Assembly (NCBI GenBank): GCA_016649585.1
Contig: JAENXH010000006.1
Coordinates: 1 to 20,428 of the forward strand
Source: Methanosarcinales archaeon
Lineage (GTDB): Archaea > Halobacteriota > Syntropharchaeia > Alkanophagales > Methanospirareceae
Direction of reading: 5' to 3'
DNA: 20,428 nt
Numbering within the stretch: the first letter of the stretch is position 1; each line of letters starts with the position of its first letter. The notes below the pieces were generated by a model, which worked only from the letters and a program-made list of their open reading frames with translations, made no database searches and had not been told where the DNA came from. Positions 6,996 to 13,789 of the stretch are shown here, piece by piece. Both the position numbers and the translations under genes were made by a program.

Positions 6996-8470
6996 GAGAA
7001 GGAGTTCTGGTAAAGCCTTATGAAAGATTGGAAAAAGAAGAGGTGGATAGGATACACGAAGCTTCCCTTTCCATTTTAGCGGATCCTGGGATACTAGTGC
7101 ATAACGGAGAAGCGTCGAAGATATTCGAGGACAACGGAGCGGATGTTTCAGCACACGACGGTTATTGGCAAGTGAGTATTCCAGAGAGGCTTGTAGAGGA
7201 ATGTGTAAAGAAAGCACCTTCAGTAATAAAATTAGGTGCAAGGAACAAAGAGAACAATCTGATTATAGACGGCAAAGAGCCAAGGGTGCGATTTGGCACT
7301 GGTTCGGAGACAAACGTAATTTTAGATATGGATGTGGAGGATTTTGTAAGCAAGAAATCAGGAATTGAGAGGCAATTTCCGGTTTTCCAGCGGAGGCGAG
7401 GGACTGTTCAAGACCTCTGCCAGTCAGCGCGTTTGTGTGAGCATTTGGGGAACATTGATTTCTTTATCCGAAACGTGAACATACAGGATGAGGACATTAC
7501 CGCTGATAACAAAGACGTGAATAAGGTCTATGCCTCATTGAACAATATAACGAAGCACGTTATGGCAGGATTAACGAATACGAGCAAATTGGATGACGTA
7601 ATAGAGATGGCAGAGCTTATTTCTGGAGGTAGAAAAGAGCCGATAATATCTTTTATCGCTTGCGTGACGAAGAGTCCTCTGCAATTTGTCCGCGATAGCA
7701 CGCAGAACTTGATAGAAGTAGCAAGGCGGGGCTATCCCGTGGTGATTTCAGTTTCACCGCAGGGGGGTTCCACAGCGCCCATTCAAGAGGCTGGAATGGT
7801 TGCACAGCAGAATGCTGAGATTTTAGCTGGAGTGACACTCAGCCAGTTGGTGCGTGAGGGGACCCCGGTATTCTATGGCAGTAATCCGCTTCGCGTGCGG
7901 ATGGATAACCTGGACAATATGTACGGTGCTCCAGAGACAAACCAATATTACATAGGTGGCGTTCAAATGGCCAAATACTATGGCATACCGTGTTATTCGG
8001 CTGCGGGTGTTGGGGATTCCAAGTTTCCGGGAATAGAAGCTACGGCGGAAAAGATGATGTCTCATCTATTTAGCTCACTCACCGGTGCTCAATACGTGCA
8101 TTACGCATTTGGATTGCTTGAAGGGACGAATACTCTCTCTTTTGAACAGCTTATACTGGATGACCTGCATGTAGGGTTTTGTAAATCAATGTTAAGGAAG
8201 CAGAATATAGAAGAGGAGTTGCGAGACAGTTTGGAAGAGATCAGAGAAGTAATGGGTACATCACACAAGATGTTCACTAGATATGCGAGGAAATATATGC
8301 GTTCGGGTGCGTTCATTCCATTCTATTCGTTTGGGGGGGACGGGAATGAAACTTTGATACGTGTGAGAGCGAGGAAAGAAGAACTACTTTCTACTCAGGT
8401 GGATGAGATTCCAGAGGATATAAAGAAAGAGCTATTCCCGAAATTTGACGTTTTGGAAAGGATAAGATGA
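6992..8470 (+). CDS. MttB-family corrinoid methyltransferase 1 (no pyrrolysine)
   Basis: A 492-residue TIM-barrel methyltransferase of the trimethylamine methyltransferase (MttB) superfamily. Members move a methyl group from a quaternary or tertiary amine to Co(I) of a partner corrinoid protein. Family features include RIHEASLSILADPGILV (23-39), RFGTGSETNVILD, NNITKHVMAGLTN, FIACVTKSPLQF, SPQGGSTAPIQEAGMVAQQNAEILAG and YSAAGVGDSKFPGIEATAEK. There is no in-frame TAG, so it belongs with the pyrrolysine-free members such as glycine betaine (MtgB-type) enzymes rather than true MttB. Its C-terminal third departs from the usual RGIEVN..TLALD pattern that is present in the second copy at 11196, and may mark a different substrate. 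It overlaps the regulator by 4 nt and is followed by its likely corrinoid partner. The substrate cannot be read from sequence. Confidence 0.86.
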   Translation: MREGVLVKPYERLEKEEVDRIHEASLSILADPGILVHNGEASKIFEDNGADVSAHDGYWQVSIPERLVEECVKKAPSVIKLGARNKENNLIIDGKEPRVRFGTGSETNVILDMDVEDFVSKKSGIERQFPVFQRRRGTVQDLCQSARLCEHLGNIDFFIRNVNIQDEDITADNKDVNKVYASLNNITKHVMAGLTNTSKLDDVIEMAELISGGRKEPIISFIACVTKSPLQFVRDSTQNLIEVARRGYPVVISVSPQGGSTAPIQEAGMVAQQNAEILAGVTLSQLVREGTPVFYGSNPLRVRMDNLDNMYGAPETNQYYIGGVQMAKYYGIPCYSAAGVGDSKFPGIEATAEKMMSHLFSSLTGAQYVHYAFGLLEGTNTLSFEQLILDDLHVGFCKSMLRKQNIEEELRDSLEEIREVMGTSHKMFTRYARKYMRSGAFIPFYSFGGDGNETLIRVRARKEELLSTQVDEIPEDIKKELFPKFDVLERIR

Positions 8471-8483
8471 GGAGGCGATAAAA
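8471..8483 (+). promoter_or_regulatory. Strong Shine-Dalgarno site that points to an AUU start
   Basis: GGAGG at 8471-8475 is followed by CGATAAAA and then ATT at 8484, a spacing of 8 nt. No ATG, GTG or TTG in the corrinoid protein frame lies at a usable distance. The next conventional start, GTG at 8520, is 44 nt away and would remove residues that match the family. Confidence 0.65.
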
Positions 8484-9161
8484 ATTTCAGAAGAACTATT
8501 TGCGAAGATAAAAGAGAACGTGATAAAAGGAAGGAGGAATAAGGAAGACGAGGACCTCGAAGGAGGAAGCGTTGGAGAACCGGGGGTGACGGAATTAGTA
8601 GAAGAGGCATTGAAGGGGAAAATTGAGCCTAAAAAGATAATAGAGAGTATTAACGATGCAATGGTAACGGTGGGCAAGAAATTTGAGACGGGTGAATACT
8701 TCGTTCCAGACATGCTGGCGTCGGCAGAAGCGGTATCTGTGGGTATAGATGTTTTAGAACCACACCTTTTGAAAGGCGGAAAAACGAAGGAGAAGTTTGT
8801 TGTTGCCACGGTAGAAGGTGACATACACGACATCGGGAAGAACATATTCGCGATGATGCTAAAAGGTGCAGGGTTCGATGTGATAGACCTGGGTACAGAT
8901 GTCTCTGCGGATGAGATCGTTAAGACAGTAAAGAATGAGGACGCAGAGATTATAGGCATAGGACTTTCTGCTTTGCTTACCACGACGATGGAAAATATGG
9001 GAGTGGTAACAGAGAGATTAAGAGCGGAAAAGCTGGAGAAAAACGTTTTAGTTGGTGGAGTAGCGGTTTCAAAGGAGTATGCGGATGAAATCGGTGCTAT
9101 TTACTGTGATGATGCTTTTGAAGGCGTTGATAAAGCTAAGGAGTTGATAAAAAAGGGCTGA
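8484..9161 (+). CDS. Methylamine-type corrinoid (B12-binding) methyl carrier protein
   Basis: This small carrier protein holds the cobamide that takes methyl from an MttB-like enzyme and passes it to a pterin methyltransferase. Counted from ATT at 8484 it has 225 residues. A four-helix cap domain (about 1-105) contains VGKKFETGEYFVPDMLASAEA. A Rossmann B12 domain follows with VEGDIHDIGKNI, in which H115 is the lower cobalt ligand (DxHxxG), then VIDLGTDV, GLSALLTTTMENM and NVLVGGVAV. The N-terminal residues ISEELFAKIKENVIKG, lost if the GTG at 8520 is used, match the first cap helix of MtbC/MttC-type proteins (usually M-S-E-E-L-F). I therefore choose the ATT start behind the strong SD. A GTG start at 8520 (213 residues) is the alternative. 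The stop overlaps the next ATG by one base. Confidence 0.9.
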   Translation: MSEELFAKIKENVIKGRRNKEDEDLEGGSVGEPGVTELVEEALKGKIEPKKIIESINDAMVTVGKKFETGEYFVPDMLASAEAVSVGIDVLEPHLLKGGKTKEKFVVATVEGDIHDIGKNIFAMMLKGAGFDVIDLGTDVSADEIVKTVKNEDAEIIGIGLSALLTTTMENMGVVTERLRAEKLEKNVLVGGVAVSKEYADEIGAIYCDDAFEGVDKAKELIKKG

Positions 9162-10351
9162 TGGTAGTGGATGTGAAAGACGTGTATGATGATGCGATAA
9201 GAAGTGGAAGATATACGCATGGGAATGGGATGATAGGGAAATACGATAATGTAAGGGTCTTGTGGGAAGATGAGATAACGAGGTTTGCTGTGAAGCCGTG
9301 TATCCAGAGATTATTAAGGGAAAAGGATAAGGTAAGAGTGCTGGACATGGGGTGTGGATACGGAGACGGATATGAGTTGTTGAAGGGTATAAGAGAAAAT
9401 GAAAGCACCAATTACGAGTATTTGATTCCCGAGGGGGGTATAGAATGTAAAGGTTTTGACATCAACGAGAGTTTTATAACGGAAGCAAGGGGAAGATATA
9501 AGGAGCATACAAACATGTCTTTTGAAGTTGCAAGCTTCAGCAACGGTTTTCCCTTTAAAGACGATGACCCATATGATATTTACTTCACATCTTATGGCGC
9601 GATGTCGCACAATGGAAACGAAGAAAGTGTGAGGCTGTTAGCAGATGTCGCGGAGCACAGCAATGGTAAGAGCGTTGTTATTTGCGATTGGCTGGGGAGA
9701 TATTCTTATGAATGGCAGAGTTTATGGCAGGATAGGGAGGACCTGAATCCCGGAGAAGAAGATTGGGTAGATTACAGGATTTCGTATTTCGGTGACACGG
9801 ATGTCGAGAGTTTCCCCATGAGGATGATGAGCAAGGAGGAAGTAGAAGCGGTGGTGAAAAGAGCGAATGAGATTTCATCAAGGAGAATAAGGATAGGAGG
9901 TTTCATTGACAGGTCTATTTTAGTTGGTAGACACATGGAGACTGGCGACTACAACAGATACTGTGTGCCAATACGGAGAATGGTGAACTCGCTGTTTGAG
10001 CGGAATGTCGTAACAGATTTAGAGCAACTGTTGATAGACTATCACAAGAAAGAGGGTGCTGACTTCAATAGGTTGAACAGATTCTTTGAGGAGTTTTGTA
10101 TGCGCTGGAATAGCGTGATAAGCTATACACACGAGTTGCTTTCTCCAGATAGTAGAGTAGCAAGCCCGTGCTCGGAAGCGGAAGAGAAGATAGAAGAAAT
10201 CGTGGATAGCGAGGCGTGGGTGGAGACTAGCAACCCACGAGCTAACCTAATAGAGCCGCAACTTGGTTATTTGCTGAGAGAACTTGAAGTGGACTTGCAA
10301 GAGGGTGTTGGTGCTGCTCACGGCTTCATCGCCATGCTGGATGTAAGTTGA
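9161..10351 (+). CDS. Class I SAM-dependent methyltransferase with an unassigned C-terminal region
   Basis: A 396-residue protein. Its first half is a Rossmann-type SAM methyltransferase: motif I VRVLDMGCGYGDGYELL (58-74), an acidic motif CKGFDINESF (96-105; D100 is expected to bind the ribose), then DPYDIYFTSYGAMSH and KSVVICDWLGRYSYEW. The second half, from about residue 215, contains FPMRMMSKEEV and FIDRSILVGRHMETGDYNR, then a helical stretch I do not recognise. No membrane segment or signal peptide is present. TGA of the corrinoid gene overlaps its ATG by one base, so it is part of the same operon. SAM enzymes are not part of standard corrinoid methyl-transfer systems. It could make or modify the methylated substrate, or modify a protein. 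Which one cannot be told here. Confidence 0.72.
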   Translation: MVVDVKDVYDDAIRSGRYTHGNGMIGKYDNVRVLWEDEITRFAVKPCIQRLLREKDKVRVLDMGCGYGDGYELLKGIRENESTNYEYLIPEGGIECKGFDINESFITEARGRYKEHTNMSFEVASFSNGFPFKDDDPYDIYFTSYGAMSHNGNEESVRLLADVAEHSNGKSVVICDWLGRYSYEWQSLWQDREDLNPGEEDWVDYRISYFGDTDVESFPMRMMSKEEVEAVVKRANEISSRRIRIGGFIDRSILVGRHMETGDYNRYCVPIRRMVNSLFERNVVTDLEQLLIDYHKKEGADFNRLNRFFEEFCMRWNSVISYTHELLSPDSRVASPCSEAEEKIEEIVDSEAWVETSNPRANLIEPQLGYLLRELEVDLQEGVGAAHGFIAMLDVS

Positions 10352-10426
10352 GCGACACGTACCTACTTAAAATTCTGTAGATATTTACTTAAAGCTACTG
10401 GATGTTTAGTAATTACTGAGGTGCTT
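10352..10426 (+). promoter_or_regulatory. Gap with candidate internal promoter and a direct repeat
   Basis: A 75-bp gap inside the island. TACTTAAA occurs twice, at 10364-10371 and 10386-10393, 22 bp apart. The second copy is part of TTTACTTAAA, a possible TATA box about 37 nt before the next ATG. GAGGTG at 10418-10423 is a clear SD. The gap may give the pterin methyltransferase and second mttB-like gene their own promoter. Confidence 0.4.
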
Positions 10427-11191
10427 ATGCTGGTCATCAGTGAAAGGATTAATCAGTTAATAAAGAAAGTAGGAGAAGCGATAAAAGCACGAGATAAGAC
10501 TTATGTTCAGGAATTTGCGAAGGAACAGATAGAGCGCGGAGCGGGTTGCTTAGACATCTACGTAGAAGATGCAGAAGGGATGAAATGGGTAATAGAGACG
10601 ATAAAAGAGGTTATGGATGTCTGCATCTGTATAGACACAACGGAGACTGATATTTTAAAAGCTGCTCTTTCTGTATGCGATGGTGATAAGGATAAGACGA
10701 TAGTTAACTCGATAGATTTAGGGAAGAGGTTGGAGCCTTTTTTAGAGCTGATAAGAGCGCATGGGTGTGAATGCGTGGCACTGGCAATAGATGAAAAGGC
10801 AGGAATCCCAGATTCCGCGGAGGGTCGATTAGAAGTATGCAAGAAGATTCTTGATGCGGCTTCAAAAGAAGGAATAGAGAAAGACAGGATATATTTCGAC
10901 CCTCTGGTTTTGCCTGTATCGGTAAATAGCGAGAATGGATTGATAGCGCTGGAGACCTTAGAGTTATTGAAGCAAAAAGGGATGAAAACAACAATTGGGC
11001 TGACGAATATATCTCAAGACCTGCCAAATAGAGGTTTATTAGAGGCTGCATATCTCGTTTCATGCCTCAGATATTTGGATGCGGTTATGCTGGATCCGAC
11101 AGATAAGCCGGTAATCTCCATGTTGAAGGCAGGGGAAGCGGTTTTGGGAAGGGATAAGCGTTGCCGTCATTACTTACGTGATTACAGGTGA
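10427..11191 (+). CDS. Pterin-binding methyltransferase (MtgA/AcsE/MtrH-like)
   Basis: A 254-residue TIM-barrel protein of the dihydropteroate-synthase-like methyltransferase group. Members carry methyl between a corrinoid protein and tetrahydrofolate or tetrahydromethanopterin. Seen in order: MLVISERINQLIKKVGEAIKAR (1-22), AKEQIERGAGCLDI, VCICIDTTETDILKAAL, NSIDLGKRLEP, IYFDPLVLPVSVN, TTIGLTNISQDLPNRGLL, YLDAVMLDPTDKP and a C-terminal AVLGRDKRCRHYLRDYR, a characteristic family ending. I place the start at ATG 10427 because the family begins M-L-x-I-x-E-R-I-N and the SD GAGGTG ends 3 nt before it; the GTG at 10421 lies inside that SD. Its stop overlaps the SD of the next gene, so the two are coupled. 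It is the expected second methyltransferase of this cluster. In an archaeon the acceptor is probably tetrahydromethanopterin, by inference. Confidence 0.85.
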   Translation: MLVISERINQLIKKVGEAIKARDKTYVQEFAKEQIERGAGCLDIYVEDAEGMKWVIETIKEVMDVCICIDTTETDILKAALSVCDGDKDKTIVNSIDLGKRLEPFLELIRAHGCECVALAIDEKAGIPDSAEGRLEVCKKILDAASKEGIEKDRIYFDPLVLPVSVNSENGLIALETLELLKQKGMKTTIGLTNISQDLPNRGLLEAAYLVSCLRYLDAVMLDPTDKPVISMLKAGEAVLGRDKRCRHYLRDYR

Positions 11192-11195
11192 AATA

Positions 11196-12641
11196 ATGGC
11201 AAGAGAGATAAAGAAAGGCTTCTCGGGGGGGCAATACAAACCGCTCTCAGCCTATGATGTGGGAAGGATACACGAAACCGCGTTCAGGATTTTAGAAGAG
11301 ATTGGTGTTCGGGTGGAACTGAAAGAGGCGTTAGATATCTTCGAGCGTGGTGGAGCGAAAGTTGATCGTGGAGAGAAGATAGTGAAGGTTTCCTCTGAGT
11401 TAGCAGAAGAGATGGTGGACTCAGCGCCTTCAAAGATTGTTTTAGGTGGTCGGGAGAAGGAAAACGATCTCGTGCTCGAGGACACGCGTGTACACATGGG
11501 AACTGGTGGTGCAGCACTGAATGTTATTGATATGGACAGCGGGAAAAAGAGAAAAGGGACACTCAGGGATATAGCAGATATAGCAAAGCTGACGGATGCC
11601 CTCGATAATATACACTTTTTCGTAAGACCCTGTATAGCGCAAGATATACCTATTGATGATCTCATTGTAAACCAGTTCTATGCTGCTCTTTCTAACACCA
11701 CCAAGCACGTGATGTCAGGATGTACTAAAGTGGAGAAAGTGGAGGAAGTAGTGGAGATGGCAGAACTCATAGCTGGCGGAGAATTACGAGACCGACCACC
11801 CCTATCCTTCATAACGAGCTGGATGGACAGTCCTCTCTGTTTCGCCACGGATGTTACAAAAGTGCTGATCGAAGTAGTGAAGGAGGGTTTACCCGTGATT
11901 CTTTCTTCTGCACCAATGACCGGACTGACATCCCCTATTACGCTTGCAGGAACTCTGACTCAGTTGCATGCTGAAGAACTATCAGGGATTGTATTAACGC
12001 AACTTATAAATCCGGGCGCACCTGTGGTTTACGGCGGAATCCCCTCTATGGTGGATATGCATAATCTGAAATTTATAGCGGGCGGTGTGGAGTTTGGGAT
12101 GATGAACGCTGCTATATCTCAGTTGTCTCAGTCTATAAAACTTCCCAACTACAATTCTGCTGGAATTACCGATGCCTCAATACCAGATATACAGGCAGTA
12201 TACGAGAAAGCATATTCTATATGCCAGTGTGCACTATCGGGGTCTAATCTTATCCACCATGCGGCAGGTATGCTTGAGTCCTTGCTCACCGTGGATTATG
12301 GACTGTACGTCATAGATAACGAGATAATAGGAATGGCTATGAGGAGTGTGCGAGGGATAGAAGTGAACGAAGACACACTGGCTCTGGACGAGACAAAGGA
12401 GGTTGGACCTGGAGGGAATTATTTGCGTTCTAAACACACACGTAGACACATGAGGAGTGAGTTCTTTGAACCCATGCTCTCAAATAGAGAAGAGCGAGGA
12501 GATAAGGATAAACAAGAACTAAGCGGCATAAGGAGATTGGCAAAATCGAAAGCAAAAAAGATACTTAAAACTCACCACCCCATAGGCATAGATCCAGAAG
12601 TAGATAAAAGAATAAGGGAGAGATTAAATATCCTTATGTAG
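11196..12641 (+). CDS. MttB-family corrinoid methyltransferase 2 (no pyrrolysine)
   Basis: The second MttB-superfamily enzyme of the cluster, 481 residues. It shows the classical pattern better than the first copy: RIHETAFRILEEIGVRVE, GGREKENDL, HMGTGGAALNVIDMDSGK, TDALDNIHFFVRPC, NTTKHVMSGC, SWMDSPLCFATDV, TSPITLAGTLTQLHAE, NSAGITDASIPDIQAVYEK, HHAAGMLESLLTVDYG, VIDNEIIGMAMR, RGIEVNEDTLALDETKEVG and a basic tail ending DPEVDKRIRERLNIL. No amber codon interrupts it, so pyrrolysine is not involved. The ATG at 11196 follows AGGTGA (11186-11191), which overlaps the stop of the pterin methyltransferase; the GTG at 11178 is less likely. It ends 21 bp from the convergent oxidoreductase gene. It may act on a second methylated substrate or share the single corrinoid protein with copy 1. 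Confidence 0.88.
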   Translation: MAREIKKGFSGGQYKPLSAYDVGRIHETAFRILEEIGVRVELKEALDIFERGGAKVDRGEKIVKVSSELAEEMVDSAPSKIVLGGREKENDLVLEDTRVHMGTGGAALNVIDMDSGKKRKGTLRDIADIAKLTDALDNIHFFVRPCIAQDIPIDDLIVNQFYAALSNTTKHVMSGCTKVEKVEEVVEMAELIAGGELRDRPPLSFITSWMDSPLCFATDVTKVLIEVVKEGLPVILSSAPMTGLTSPITLAGTLTQLHAEELSGIVLTQLINPGAPVVYGGIPSMVDMHNLKFIAGGVEFGMMNAAISQLSQSIKLPNYNSAGITDASIPDIQAVYEKAYSICQCALSGSNLIHHAAGMLESLLTVDYGLYVIDNEIIGMAMRSVRGIEVNEDTLALDETKEVGPGGNYLRSKHTRRHMRSEFFEPMLSNREERGDKDKQELSGIRRLAKSKAKKILKTHHPIGIDPEVDKRIRERLNILM

Positions 12642-12662
12642 ATATGGGAAGGATATGTTACG

Positions 12663-13718
12663 TTATCGGTTTTTGAAGTAAGGTATTATGTCCCGCGAAT
12701 ATCGCAGTAAGACGCGCATAGGCTCAGGTCCAACGGGCACGAAAGCGAAATGAGAGACACCTGCTTCGATATAATCTTCAATTTGCTCTATGCAGTCATC
12801 CACAGTGCCAGCGATTGAAAAATCTTCTACTACTTCCATAGGGACAAACTTGCCGTATTCCTCAAATTTTCTCTCTCCTTCTTCGTTCATCAAGATATTC
12901 GAGTAGAAATCCGCTTCAGCAATTGCAGGACATTCGGCTACATAGCCAGCCCCGTCAAGTATTTTTGGCCAAAGGACGATAGAGGCTTTGTAAGGCTCGA
13001 GCTGTTTAAGCGCCGACTCGTGATCCTCTGATATCGCGGTATAGACGTACAATACGCGGTCTATTTCGTCTATTGACCTCCCGGCTTTTCTCGCACCTTC
13101 TTTTACATCCTTAAGATGCTTTTTATATAATTCCGGACTCATACAGCAAGGTAGCCAACCATCACCAATCCTGCCAGTTAATTCTTTCGTCCGAGAACCG
13201 TTAGCGCCAAAGTATATCGGTATGGACTCTTGCAGAGGCTGTATTTGTAAAACCGCGTCCTTTAGCTGCCAAAATTGACCTTCATAGTCAAATACCTCAC
13301 CAGACCATAATTTTCTCATTATCTCAACTGCTTCTACAAAGCGAGAGACAGGTTTCTCCCAGCGAATGCCAAATTGCTCGAGATTCATCATTTCCCCTGC
13401 TCCCATTCCAAGGGTCACGCGGCCGTTAGAAAGGCAATCGAGCGTTGCTAACTGCTGTGCAAAAACAGCTGGGTGACGCCTGAACGCATCAGAGACAAAC
13501 GAGCCTAGTCTGACATGACTTGTTACACTGGCGATAGCGGTAAACATCGTCCAAACGTCGGGAACTTTTCCTCCTGAAGGCACGGTTAACAGGTGATCAG
13601 CCGCCCATAACGAGTCGAAACCCATCTGATCCACTCTTTGTGCATCTACAATGTAAGCGTTCAAAGCAGGTGTGGGTGTTGATAGATACAATCCGAATTT
13701 TACTCCTTTCACTTTCAT
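12663..13718 (-). CDS. Luciferase-family (F420-dependent, Mer-like) oxidoreductase
   Basis: A 351-residue TIM-barrel protein of the luciferase-like flavin/F420 family. That family includes methylenetetrahydromethanopterin reductase (Mer) and F420-dependent alcohol or sugar dehydrogenases. Seen: VKFGLYLSTPTPALN, RVDQMGFDSLWAADHLL, SHVRLGSFVSDAFRRHPAVFAQ, LDCLSNGRVTLGMGAGEMMN, PIYFGANGSRTKELTGRIGDGWLP and a late AGTVDDCIEQIEDYIEAGV followed by HFAFVPVGPEP. It is somewhat longer than typical Mer. The ATG has AGAGGT upstream. It converges on mttB-like 2 (21-bp gap) and diverges from the RACo-like gene. Placed among corrinoid and pterin methyltransferases, it could oxidize methyl-tetrahydromethanopterin with F420. 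That is inference: many archaeal paralogues of this family have other or unknown substrates. Confidence 0.78.
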   Translation of the reverse strand: MKVKGVKFGLYLSTPTPALNAYIVDAQRVDQMGFDSLWAADHLLTVPSGGKVPDVWTMFTAIASVTSHVRLGSFVSDAFRRHPAVFAQQLATLDCLSNGRVTLGMGAGEMMNLEQFGIRWEKPVSRFVEAVEIMRKLWSGEVFDYEGQFWQLKDAVLQIQPLQESIPIYFGANGSRTKELTGRIGDGWLPCCMSPELYKKHLKDVKEGARKAGRSIDEIDRVLYVYTAISEDHESALKQLEPYKASIVLWPKILDGAGYVAECPAIAEADFYSNILMNEEGERKFEEYGKFVPMEVVEDFSIAGTVDDCIEQIEDYIEAGVSHFAFVPVGPEPMRVLLRYSRDIIPYFKNR

Positions 13719-13789
13719 CGTCTTTTAACCTCTCTTTTGCTTTCCATTTATGTTTTTAGTATAAAAACCTCACATAAACTATTAGAATA
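13719..13789. promoter_or_regulatory. Divergent promoter for the Mer-like (-) and RACo-like (+) genes
   Basis: A 71-bp gap with one main AT-rich box at 13755-13767 (TTTAGTATAAAAA), which reads as TATA-like on both strands. On the plus strand, start of transcription would fall at about 13786-13790, on the ATG itself, and there is no SD, so the RACo-like message is probably leaderless. On the minus strand it would leave a leader of about 18 nt containing AGAGGT. One box may therefore serve both directions. Confidence 0.5.

Noticed and set aside
8432..8983. 183-codon minus-strand open frame
   Set aside because: It is Ser/Ile/Phe-rich sequence antisense to the corrinoid protein gene, typical of a shadow frame.
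6992..12641. Pyrrolysine-containing MttB
   Set aside because: Neither mttB-like frame has an internal TAG. The only TAG is the natural stop of the second copy, after a complete family C-terminus.
12663..13718. Calling the luciferase-family gene mer outright
   Set aside because: The fold and cofactor family are clear, but it is longer than Mer and the family has many paralogues with other substrates, so only 'Mer-like' is supported.
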